From NCBI RefSeq assembly GCF_025643335.1, contig NZ_CP092489.1, positions 4,226,501 through 4,290,500 of the forward strand: a stretch of DNA of 64,000 nucleotides, written 5' to 3'. This DNA comes from Endozoicomonas sp. Mp262 (lineage in GTDB: Bacteria > Pseudomonadota > Gammaproteobacteria > Pseudomonadales > Endozoicomonadaceae). The position numbers and the translations under genes were made by a program. The stretch's first letter is position 1, and every line of letters starts with the position of its first letter. Of the stretch, positions 16,861 to 24,416 are shown piece by piece. The notes below the pieces were generated by a model, which made no database searches, was not told where the DNA came from, and saw only the letters and a list, made by a program, of their open reading frames with translations.

Positions 16861-17080
16861 AGACTACCCACTCCGGTCTCACTTCAAGACCTGTCACCAT
16901 AATAAAGGAAGGACATGCATTCTAGCGGCCTGCTATTACCCTGTCACTACGAAAGATTAACCCACCACCCTTTTTTTATGAACCTGATATTACGGTAAAA
17001 AAAATAAACAGGAGCTAAACGAACATAGGCGTATATACTGAAGAAAAAATAACAATAACCGAAACAAAGAGGTTCTGGTC

Positions 17081-17986
17081 GTGAAATTACCAAGGACGCT
17101 CATTCAGCAAAAACCAAAAGCCGTAACGTTAATCCTATTGGCTCTTATGGGTTTATTTTTACTCACCGGCTGCAATTCCACCTGGTTTTACCGACCCAAT
17201 GATAAAACCTACAAAGCCTTAAGTACTATCTCCCCTTACCCTCCCTATTTTGTTCAGTCCAGATCCGGTAATCGCCTCCATACCCTGCTAATTCCGGCAC
17301 AAATAACATCCCCCAAAAAAAACACGTTAGTCATCCACTTTCATGGCAATGGGGCTAATATTACCTGGACATCACAACGCTATGGCTGGTTGACAGAGCA
17401 TGGCTATGATTTGCTGGTTTTTGATTACTCTGGCTATGGCAAATCCAGCGGCAGGCCCACTCCCAAAACGACGGTTCAAGATGCCCAAACCCTGCTGGAT
17501 CATGCTCTCGCCCTACAGAAAGCTCATGGCTGGAAAAACATTATCTTAATGGGGACTTCACTGGGAGGGACTGTCTTACTACAAGCCCTTAGCCAATATC
17601 CCACTGAAACGTCCTCCTTTGGACTGGTTTTTATTGATAGCAGTTTTTTAAGCTATAGTGATGTAGCTGCCGCAATGATTCGAAAAGGCTATGGTGGTTT
17701 CGCCTTTGACTGGATTGGCAGACTATTAATCAATGATCACCATGCGCCCATTAGACATATTCATCAAATACCCGACATTCCCATGATTGTTGCCCACTGT
17801 GAGGATGACCAGCTGATTGATAGTGAGCTGGGTCACGCCTTGTTTAAACAGCTTCCTGTCACCAGTAAACACTTCTGGCTCTTAAATGACTGCCAGCATG
17901 CCAAAGGGTTTACCAACAAACACCCGGATCACCAAAGAGAGCTGGTTATACTCTTTAACAGTATCAGGAACTCCTATCACCCTTGA
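17081..17986 (+). CDS. alpha/beta hydrolase lipoprotein (serine aminopeptidase S33-like)
   Basis: A 301-residue protein starting at GTG with AAGAGG upstream. The N-terminus is a lipoprotein signal with lipobox LLTGC (Cys31). The body has an alpha/beta hydrolase core: HFHGNGANI as oxyanion-loop region, YSGYGKSSG, the nucleophile elbow GTSLGG, the acid in HCEDDQLID and the His in DCQHAKGF. It resembles the YfhR/BEM46 group of outer- or inner-membrane hydrolases with unknown substrate. It is transcribed away from the ape operon, and a PhyH-type gene follows 33 bases later. Confidence 0.82.
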   Translation: MKLPRTLIQQKPKAVTLILLALMGLFLLTGCNSTWFYRPNDKTYKALSTISPYPPYFVQSRSGNRLHTLLIPAQITSPKKNTLVIHFHGNGANITWTSQRYGWLTEHGYDLLVFDYSGYGKSSGRPTPKTTVQDAQTLLDHALALQKAHGWKNIILMGTSLGGTVLLQALSQYPTETSSFGLVFIDSSFLSYSDVAAAMIRKGYGGFAFDWIGRLLINDHHAPIRHIHQIPDIPMIVAHCEDDQLIDSELGHALFKQLPVTSKHFWLLNDCQHAKGFTNKHPDHQRELVILFNSIRNSYHP

Positions 17987-18019
17987 TTCAAACCAGAGCA
18001 CTAGCTGGAGCATTTACCA

Positions 18020-18877
18020 ATGAAACCATGGCTGTTATTTATTGCATTACTGCCAGGCTTGGCAGTGGGGGCAAAATACCCTTTAACGGATGAAGATCTG
18101 AAAACATATAGTAGAACAGGCTGCTTGCTTGTTGAGGGAGTATTTTCAGAAGATGAAATCAGCCCCATCAAAGAATTAGCATTGCAGATGCTGCAATACG
18201 GCTATCAAATAAGAGAAGAAAGTCACAATACTGAAAGGGCTGAAATCAGGCTTGATAGAAATGGCTCCCAGTTTGTGTATGATACAAACACATTGGTCAT
18301 CAAACGTATTGTATGGGCTTGTGGTATGCATCCCGAGTTCAGGACTTTAGGCGCAGATAAAAAACTGAAAAACATGGTATTCCGGGTATTACAGACACAC
18401 CATGCTCACCATTTAATTAACCAGCTACACCCCAAAATGCCTAATGATGGCGTGGAGTTTAAATTTCATCGAGACATTGAAAACAGGCGTAATTTCGACA
18501 AAGGATGGGCTGGCGAGAATATGCACAATGGCGGGTTTGTCCAAACCCTGACCGCGCTGGAAGCAATGGACGAATGGAATGGTGCCATTGAAGTTTACCC
18601 CGGCTCCCATAACGACAGCACTCCGCTTAAAAACCGGCCTGAGACACAAGATATAATAGCGGGAGAATTACAACAACAATACCCCCCGGAATTCGTTAGA
18701 ATGCAACCCGGAGATGTCTTACTGTGTCACCCAAATCTGGCTCATCGAAGCCTTCCAAACCAATCCAACAACTCAAGACTACTATTTATTAACGGTTTTG
18801 CAGCCCAGGGAGCCCATCAGCCAGAAGTGAAATACCCCGGTGATGATAGTGGTTATCTGCTCAAGATATCAGAATAA
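18020..18877 (+). CDS. secreted phytanoyl-CoA dioxygenase-family (PhyH) protein
   Basis: A 285-residue protein with a signal peptide (MKPWLLFIALLPGLAVGA) and a PhyH-like 2-oxoglutarate/Fe(II) oxygenase domain. The iron-binding H-x-D is in KFHRDIE and the distal His is in NLAHRSLPN, followed by an Arg (SRLLFINGF) that could bind 2-oxoglutarate. A GAIEVYPGSHND strand, common in PhyH proteins, is present. A signal peptide on a cytosolic-type oxygenase is unusual, since 2-oxoglutarate is scarce outside the cytoplasm. It shares a likely transcript with the hydrolase upstream. Its substrate is unknown. Confidence 0.78.
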   Translation: MKPWLLFIALLPGLAVGAKYPLTDEDLKTYSRTGCLLVEGVFSEDEISPIKELALQMLQYGYQIREESHNTERAEIRLDRNGSQFVYDTNTLVIKRIVWACGMHPEFRTLGADKKLKNMVFRVLQTHHAHHLINQLHPKMPNDGVEFKFHRDIENRRNFDKGWAGENMHNGGFVQTLTALEAMDEWNGAIEVYPGSHNDSTPLKNRPETQDIIAGELQQQYPPEFVRMQPGDVLLCHPNLAHRSLPNQSNNSRLLFINGFAAQGAHQPEVKYPGDDSGYLLKISE

Positions 18878-18886
18878 TCAAATCAA

Positions 18887-18975
18887 CTACTGCAGCCAGC
18901 GTTTAAATATCAGTGAGGTATTCACTCCGCCAAAAGCAAAATTATTGGTCATCGCATAGTCTATATCCAATCTTT
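18887..18975 (-). pseudogene. 3'-end fragment of an apeR-like ketosynthase gene
   Basis: About 28 codons on the minus strand encode the C-terminus of a FabF-type ketosynthase (LDIDYAMTNNFAFGG, then VNTSLIFKRWLQ and a stop at 18887). The 75 bases 18896-18970 differ at only one position from the end of the intact ketosynthase at 21557-21631. Upstream of 18976 the frame soon hits a stop and similarity ends. The fragment is therefore a leftover of a duplicated or recombined gene. Its last two residues (LQ) differ from those of the intact copy (SH). Confidence 0.85.
18896..18970 (+). repeat. 75-bp direct repeat, left copy
   Basis: It matches 21557-21631 in the same orientation with one mismatch. 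It corresponds to the 3' coding end of the ketosynthase and lies about 2.66 kb from its partner. The RING/TRAF protein gene and an inverted-repeat remnant lie between the two copies. Confidence 0.9.
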
Positions 18976-19022
18976 TCCCGAATATCTATATTCTGAATTC
19001 TGCCTGCTTTTTATGGGTTAAA

Positions 19023-21131
19023 TTATTTTTTCCCCTTGCCAAAGCTGCTGAAGAAACCTTTTTGTTCTTTTGCTGCCAAAAAGCTATTTAATAACTCTCT
19101 CAAGGCATCTATTTCCTTCCTTAAATCACAGCCAAGACTCGCTTGGTTGCCCACCCTGTCATACAGCTCCTGAATTCTTTCACTGAACTCACCGCTTATA
19201 TCAACAAAACTAAGGTTTTTCATCAATTTTACATTTTCTGCCTCAACAACAGCCAATCGCTTTTCTATATTGGAAGTACTGAGCTGATTAGCAACACTGG
19301 CAGCTTGCCCAGAGTGTGATGCTGTATCGGACGCTGATCTAGCAGATACCCCCATACTCAACAAGGTATTAACGGTTTCTGTGAGCATCTTAATTTCGCT
19401 ATTGATGCCTGCCTGAGCGAGTTCTAACTGTTCCAGCCTTTCAGTTGTGTGGTCCAGCCTATCTGCCACATCCATGATCATCGTTGTTACTTCCTGATTA
19501 TCTACAGCAGCAGTCCCTGTGGCAGGCGGGCTTGCCTCAATGTTTCTGCTATGCTCATTAGCCCGCATGTAAGTAAATAAATCCTGAACCTGCCCTGTTA
19601 AAATCTGAACCTGCCCCGTTAAAACCTGAACCTGTCCTAATAACTTGGCATTATCCTCTTTTAATACGCTACAGGCACAGCCTGAATGTTCATCAGGCTC
19701 TTTCTTCCGATATTTATTTTCTACACAAAACATCAGGATATCCCCGACTGCACCTTCCAGGCCAGCAGGTAAATCCGGACACTCCCCTACATGCTGAATA
19801 GCCATATCTGACATCAGTTCATTATAACAAAAGGGACATTGAGTTGGCTTTTTTTCACACAATACCTCATGAGAAAAAAGTTCCCTGCCTAACATTTCTT
19901 TCTGACAGTACTGGCATTGCTTCAATGCGTAGTCACACGTTTTTTCATGACGCTGCATCAGCATAAAGGCCATTTTTTCACCACAACCTTGATTAGTACA
20001 AAAAACCTCTCGATGAGCACATTCGTTTTTTATGTGAGAAAGCATACGCTGTAACTTAACGATATCCTGACAACCCTTTTCTTTATAGGGACAAAAAGCC
20101 TCCAATAAATCAATTAAGTTCCTGATAGCCGCTGGCGCTTTTTGAATACCTGTAACAACCTTTCTACATGTCATACAGTGATGCGGCTCAGTTTTTCTAT
20201 CGCATGTCCGGCAATAAACATCTTCTCCGATTTTTTTCAGGTTATTATCAGATACTGCACCGCAGGCATGGCATACTTCTGTTTGCATTTGTTGTTCCAG
20301 GCATGCTCTGCACCCCAGGTGAGCCTCATCACATCCAACTAAACAACTGGCATTCTGGGAAAACCCAAAGCATATTTTACATTGCAAAGGTTCCAGGGAG
20401 TCAGATAAAACTAAAGTACAAACGTATTTCTTGCCATCATTATCTGATATTGTGCAAGTTTCCTCAGAGGGCTGCCTGGACTGCTGTTGTGCGCCAGCTT
20501 CACCCTCATCGTTACTTTCTACAGATGCCGAATGGCTGTTGGATACATTATTTCCACTATCCGGTAAAGGACAAGAAATCATCATGATATATTGTTGATG
20601 AGTCTGAAGTAGAGTCAGTATATACTTACCAATACCCTGAACAGATAAAATAGCGGTATCTGTGTTATTCACTTCACTGCCATCTTTCTCTTCAAAAGCT
20701 AAAAATAGCTCATCTCCCTGCTGGCTAAAAAAATATTGTGCCTGTCTGGCATCATAGTTCATCTGTTCACGCTCATTGTCACTGCCATCCTGATAGTGGT
20801 TGCCACTGTCTTCTGCTGACTTGTCAGAAAATAACTCATCCGCAATCATTGATTCATACAGTCGGTCTTCACCAATATCAGCCCTTGCCTTTCGCAACAA
20901 TAACTGAAGCTGAACAACTGTTACCTGCAAAGTCTGCAAAGCTTCATACACTCCCTGCTGCTCTTGATGTGCCTTGCCATCGAGTCGCTCTGGGACTTGC
21001 GGTTCAATAATTATAGTTTCCTCTTTGCCTGTCGTATCCATAGAAAAAGCCTTTACGACTGTTGATACAAAGGGAAATAAAACCATGATAAAAAGTGCGC
21101 AAACGCATAAACAGGACCAAACACAGCGCAT
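19023..21131 (-). CDS. RING-like / TRAF-type zinc-finger protein with N-terminal signal anchor (eukaryote-like)
   Basis: A 702-residue protein. Residues about 5-27 are a signal peptide or anchor. Residues 251-290 hold a RING-like Cys/His cluster (C251, C254, C267, H271, C274, C277, C287, C290), and a second CxxC pair follows near 307-322. Residues about 347-435 are TRAF-type zinc fingers, with repeated C-x-H/C spacing such as FCPYKEKGC, HIKNEC, FCTNQGC, RHEKTC, QCQYC, HEVLC and QCPFC. From about 490 to 690 the protein is coiled-coil-like and includes three copies of a QVQxLTG unit. RING plus TRAF zinc fingers is the plan of eukaryotic E3 ubiquitin ligases and adaptors. Such genes occur in host-associated marine bacteria such as Endozoicomonas. 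A secreted or surface-exposed role towards a host is inferred, and ligase activity is untested. The MATH domain of true TRAFs is absent. Confidence 0.78.
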   Translation of the reverse strand: MRCVWSCLCVCALFIMVLFPFVSTVVKAFSMDTTGKEETIIIEPQVPERLDGKAHQEQQGVYEALQTLQVTVVQLQLLLRKARADIGEDRLYESMIADELFSDKSAEDSGNHYQDGSDNEREQMNYDARQAQYFFSQQGDELFLAFEEKDGSEVNNTDTAILSVQGIGKYILTLLQTHQQYIMMISCPLPDSGNNVSNSHSASVESNDEGEAGAQQQSRQPSEETCTISDNDGKKYVCTLVLSDSLEPLQCKICFGFSQNASCLVGCDEAHLGCRACLEQQMQTEVCHACGAVSDNNLKKIGEDVYCRTCDRKTEPHHCMTCRKVVTGIQKAPAAIRNLIDLLEAFCPYKEKGCQDIVKLQRMLSHIKNECAHREVFCTNQGCGEKMAFMLMQRHEKTCDYALKQCQYCQKEMLGRELFSHEVLCEKKPTQCPFCYNELMSDMAIQHVGECPDLPAGLEGAVGDILMFCVENKYRKKEPDEHSGCACSVLKEDNAKLLGQVQVLTGQVQILTGQVQDLFTYMRANEHSRNIEASPPATGTAAVDNQEVTTMIMDVADRLDHTTERLEQLELAQAGINSEIKMLTETVNTLLSMGVSARSASDTASHSGQAASVANQLSTSNIEKRLAVVEAENVKLMKNLSFVDISGEFSERIQELYDRVGNQASLGCDLRKEIDALRELLNSFLAAKEQKGFFSSFGKGKK

Positions 21132-21255
21132 GCCTACCTCCTATAATTCATGTTTATTGTTAATAGGAATAGAACGCTAATTTAAACTAGCACTTACTGG
21201 TGAAATCGCGAGCAGTTTCCTTATGTTGTCCAGTACTCTTTCTCAGGCTAGACAT

Positions 21256-21550
21256 TAAGGAACTGTCTCAAAATAGCTCCCATATTTGACTATGCTTGTT
21301 GTACGCTGATATCTGCTTTAGTGCTTTATCTTTTCAGTGTATTCATGGAATGATTATTCAGCTCAAATTAAAACACACATGCTTTGCTTCTACCTGTTTC
21401 TGAATGTAAGAGGCCATCGTCGATATGGTTGAAGCCAGTGAACTGGATCATGGCGCATACCCAGACTACTGAAGTGTGATTGTAAAATGGAACTACACAG
21501 CAGCACCCCAAACAGGATGAAATAGGGGAGTTATTTTCGGAAAAATCTTA
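21256..21550. mobile_element. short inverted-repeat element or IS remnant next to the ketosynthase stop codon
   Basis: The 416-base gap between the RING/TRAF gene and the ketosynthase has no supported gene. Its two ends are inverted: AAAATAGCTCCCATATTT at about 21270-21287 matches the complement of the stretch about 21515-21534 in 16 of 18 positions, and ACATTAAG recurs further out at both ends. The right end touches the ketosynthase stop codon. With about 290 bases and no transposase, it is either a small non-autonomous element or the relic of a larger insertion sequence. Confidence 0.45.
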
Positions 21551-22765
21551 ATGTGACCAGCGCTTAAATATCAGTGAGGTATTCACTCCGCCAAAAGCAA
21601 AATTATTGGTCATCGCATAGTCTATATCCAACATTTTATGGTTATGCATAATATGCTGGATTCCACCACAGTCATCAGCCACTGACTCCAGGTTCAGTGT
21701 CGGTGCAACCCAGCCTTCATTTATCATATTGATGGTTAGCCAGGCCTCCAGCGCACCACAACCACCTAAGGTATGGCCTATGTGTCCCTTGGAGCTGGTC
21801 ACTGGAACGCGGTTTGAAAAAACCTTCCGAATGGCCTGAGCTTCCGCCCTATCTCCCGCCGTTCCCGCAGCATGGGCATTAATATAGCCAATATTTTCCG
21901 GGGCAAGAGAAGCTGCAGAAAGCGCTTGTTTCATAACCAGGGCCATAATGTCACTATCAGGACGGGTAATATGGCTACCATCCATATTGGTGGCAAATCC
22001 TGCAACTTCGGCAATAATAGGTGCCTTACGGGCCAGGGCATGATCCAGGTCTTCCAGAATAAACGACGCAGCCCCTTCACCAACCACCAGACCATCCCGG
22101 AGACTATCAAAGGGCTTCACCGATTTATGGGGTGCTTTATGATTCAAGCTTGCAGAATAAAAGGAATCAAACACCGCCACCTGAGTGGGGCAAAGCGCCT
22201 CAGCACTACCTGCAATCATCCAGGGGGTAATACCCTGCTTAATCATTTCATAGGCATAACCCAGTGCTTGCCCACCGGATGCACAGGCCGCACTGGTAGG
22301 AATCATTCGTCCCTTGATACCAAAAAAAATGCTCAGATTGACCGCTGCTGTGTGGCTCATCATCTGAATATAGCCAGTGGGCGAAATACCTCTAGCCAGG
22401 TTATCTGATAATACCCGGCCAAATGGCACAAACTGTTCAGTGGCACCAATGGAAGAACCGTAGGCAATGCCAAGACGGGTATAATCACAATGGTCACCGC
22501 TAATACCACTGTCGGCCAGACTCTGCTCAGTGACCCGGGTTGCCATTAAAGACACCCGGCTCATTCCCCTGACTTTTTTCCGGGGATAATGGCTATGTTT
22601 AAACGTCACTGGAGCCGCTAAATAACAGTTAAGACCCTGGATGAATTTCCATTCATCCATAATAGCAACGCCACTGTTACCTGCCAGCAGGTTATCCCTG
22701 ACCTCTCCCCAGTGATTCCCGATAGAGGTCAATGCTGACATTCCGGTAATAACGACACGTCTCAC
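21548..22765 (-). CDS. stand-alone FabF-type ketosynthase, paralogue of apeR
   Basis: A 405-residue ketosynthase with the nucleophile Cys in SAACASGGQ, the first His in INAHAAGTAGDR (one residue shorter than the usual HGTGTxxND) and the second His in GHIGHTLGGCG. It closely matches the truncated apeR at 1-481 over its N-terminus. It is not inside the ape operon: it lies about 5 kb beyond the operon's promoter, alone, between an inverted-repeat remnant and tRNA-Val. Its 3' end is the source or target of the 75-bp duplication at 18896-18970. It may act in the same pathway as ApeR or be a fatty-acid enzyme. Confidence 0.87.
   Translation of the reverse strand: MRRVVITGMSALTSIGNHWGEVRDNLLAGNSGVAIMDEWKFIQGLNCYLAAPVTFKHSHYPRKKVRGMSRVSLMATRVTEQSLADSGISGDHCDYTRLGIAYGSSIGATEQFVPFGRVLSDNLARGISPTGYIQMMSHTAAVNLSIFFGIKGRMIPTSAACASGGQALGYAYEMIKQGITPWMIAGSAEALCPTQVAVFDSFYSASLNHKAPHKSVKPFDSLRDGLVVGEGAASFILEDLDHALARKAPIIAEVAGFATNMDGSHITRPDSDIMALVMKQALSAASLAPENIGYINAHAAGTAGDRAEAQAIRKVFSNRVPVTSSKGHIGHTLGGCGALEAWLTINMINEGWVAPTLNLESVADDCGGIQHIMHNHKMLDIDYAMTNNFAFGGVNTSLIFKRWSH
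21557..21631 (+). repeat. 75-bp direct repeat, right copy (inside the ketosynthase 3' end)
   Basis: This is the partner of 18896-18970, with one mismatch in 75 bases. It encodes the last residues of the ketosynthase (up to FKRW). Confidence 0.9.
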
Positions 22766-22892
22766 GGCATTCTTCCCATTACTTTGCGACGGTTTTCACC
22801 CGTGCTATTGGTGACGGGCAGCCAATAATATTAAATCAGGGGGTTGATGAGAAGGGGCTACCTTAACGACATATGATTGGATATTTTCATAC

Positions 22893-22925
22893 CAAAAAAA
22901 AGCCCATCAATAATGATGGGCTTTA
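22893..22925 (-). terminator. intrinsic terminator of tRNA-Val
   Basis: On the minus strand an 11-bp stem AAAGCCCATCA/TGATGGGCTTT with a 4-base loop is followed by a run of T. It begins a few bases after the tRNA 3' end and so ends a monocistronic tRNA transcript. Confidence 0.9.
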
Positions 22926-22930
22926 AAATT

Positions 22931-23007
22931 TGGTAGGCGGTACTGGAATCGAACCAGCGACCTCTACGATGTCAACGTAACGCTCTAACCAGCTGAGCTA
23001 ACCGCCT
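22931..23007 (-). tRNA. tRNA-Val (anticodon GAC)
   Basis: A 77-nt cloverleaf. The acceptor arms AGGCGGT and ACCGCCT pair, the D arm has AGCTCAGCTGGTTAGAGC, the anticodon loop is TTGACAT (GAC, valine) between TACG/CGTA stem halves, and the T arm has GGTTCGAATCC. CCA is encoded. A terminator follows directly. Confidence 0.96.
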
Positions 23008-23104
23008 GAAGATGCGGTGTATAATATCAACCCAGATCAAAAATGCAAGTCTCATATAGCCATAAAATGTATAAATAGGCTTTACAATACTTGTCACGTC
23101 CTTA

Positions 23105-23384
23105 GGGGCTGTTGATGTTTGATCGTGAGTTCAGTGGCTCGTAAAGCGGTTTTCCGCAATACCCAATGGGGCACACCGGGAGGACTGGCGCAGGCATAGT
23201 TATTCTACGTCAAGCCAGTCCAACGCAGTCGGAAAGCCGCTTTACGAGCCACCCGAAGGGCCAAAACCAGCGATTCCGTGCCGTCGTTGCAGTAGCTTGA
23301 AAGACATGAGTCTTCCTGCGCTACTGCGTCTAGCCACGAAACCGCTGGTTTTGGCTGAGCACACGAGCAAACATCAACAGCCCC
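23105..23384. mobile_element. MITE-like element with long terminal inverted repeats and TA flanks
   Basis: The ends at 23105-23121 and 23368-23384 are perfect 17-bp inverted repeats (GGGGCTGTTGATGTTTG), and one mismatch later they continue for five more bases. Both ends are flanked by TA, as after insertion of Tc1/mariner (IS630-type) elements. Inside, a second inverted pair (GTGGCTCGTAAAGCGG... and its complement) and a third (CCAAAACCAGCG/CGCTGGTTTTGG) would let the whole element fold. No transposase is encoded. It ends only 33 bases before the ppk2 ATG, so it must contribute to or replace that promoter. Confidence 0.75.
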
Positions 23385-23417
23385 TAAGCTACAGAAAAAA
23401 CAAACCGGGAAATAATA

Positions 23418-24254
23418 ATGGCCCATCTCCTTCATAGTTCCTCTCCAATACCCTCTCAAAACGCCACCTCCTTGAAAAAAAGCCATTCTGGCAAGCACAA
23501 AAAAGAAAGCAAAATGGCAGGCCCAGACTATGAACACCAAAAGAAGCTTCTACAGATAGAGCTACTGAAACTGCAAAAATGGGTAAAGGAAACAGGCCAG
23601 AAAATACTGATCCTGTTTGAAGGCCGGGATGCTGCCGGAAAAGGAGGCTCCATCAAGGCCTTGATGGAGCACCTGAATCCGAGGGGAGCAAGGGTCGTTG
23701 CACTGGAAAAGCCCAACAGCGAGGAACAGGGGCAGTGGTACTTCCAACGCTATATTAAACATTTGCCGTCTTGTGGTGAAATCGTGTTATTCGATCGATC
23801 CTGGTATAACCGGGCCGGGGTTGAAACAGTGATGAACTTTTGCACAGAGCAAGAACGACAGTTATTTTTCAAGCAAGTACCTGATCTTGAGCGTATGCTG
23901 GTGCAAAGCGATATTCACCTGTTCAAGCTCTGGTTATCCATTAGCCAGAAAGAACAGGCGCACCGATTAAAGAAACGTTACTTCGACCCACTAAAACAGT
24001 GGAAACTAAGTCCTATTGACCGGGCTGCCATAGATAAGTGGGATGACTATACTGCCGCCAAAGAAAACATGTTTCATCATACCAGCACGCAAAGTGTACC
24101 TTGGACGATTATCCACTCAGATGATAAAAAGCGGGCCCGAATTAATATTATGCGCTTCCTGTTGGATACTTTGGATTATCCTAATAAAGACAATGATGTA
24201 GTGTTAAAACCTGAACCCACTGTCGTGGAATTCGCACAAAAGCATCTTGATTAA
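23418..24254 (+). CDS. ppk2: polyphosphate kinase 2 (PPK2 family)
   Basis: The frame gives 278 residues. It has the Walker A motif FEGRDAAGKGGSIKAL and the PPK2 lid signature FDRSWYNRAGVE, followed by DLERMLVQSDIHLFKLWLSIS and a Lys/Arg-rich segment (HRLKKRYFDPLKQWKLSPID). It transfers phosphate between polyphosphate and nucleotides. The first 32 residues (Ser/Lys-rich) are not family-like, so translation may begin at the ATG at 23514, which follows AAGAAAG. The stop codon lies inside a 30-bp inverted-repeat arm, and a MITE-like element lies directly upstream. Confidence 0.9.
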   Translation: MAHLLHSSSPIPSQNATSLKKSHSGKHKKESKMAGPDYEHQKKLLQIELLKLQKWVKETGQKILILFEGRDAAGKGGSIKALMEHLNPRGARVVALEKPNSEEQGQWYFQRYIKHLPSCGEIVLFDRSWYNRAGVETVMNFCTEQERQLFFKQVPDLERMLVQSDIHLFKLWLSISQKEQAHRLKKRYFDPLKQWKLSPIDRAAIDKWDDYTAAKENMFHHTSTQSVPWTIIHSDDKKRARINIMRFLLDTLDYPNKDNDVVLKPEPTVVEFAQKHLD

Positions 24255-24332
24255 CCACGGAGGCACAGAGACACGGAGCTTTTTAATTTTCAAACAATCA
24301 ATCTCCGTGCCTCTGTGCCTCTGTGGTTAATC
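24249..24332. repeat. 30-bp inverted repeat overlapping the ppk2 stop codon
   Basis: The arms 24249-24278 and 24303-24332 are complementary at 28 of 30 positions, with a 24-base loop. The sequence TTAACCACGGAGGCACAGAGACACGGAG belongs to a type of dispersed 'cacagagg' repeat that I recall from many bacterial genomes. The ppk2 TAA is formed by the left arm. It may act as a bidirectional terminator between the convergent ppk2 and uvrB genes. Confidence 0.8.
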
Positions 24333-24416
24333 AAAATAACTTTTGAACAGTCTCGGGGCGCTGGGAACGAGGTGGATATAGGGTTTCATCAGGCTAGGTA
24401 CTAGCGCTTGGCAGCA

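Noticed and set aside
19023-21131. Possibility that the zinc-finger protein is a phage or plasmid DNA-binding protein
   Set aside because: The spacing of the Cys/His clusters follows RING and TRAF-type fingers rather than DNA-binding ribbons, and an N-terminal signal anchor argues against a nucleoid role.
23205-23540. 111-codon minus-strand frame over the MITE-like element and the ppk2 start
   Set aside because: It follows the internal inverted repeats of the element and overlaps ppk2. The long frame is explained by the repeat structure.
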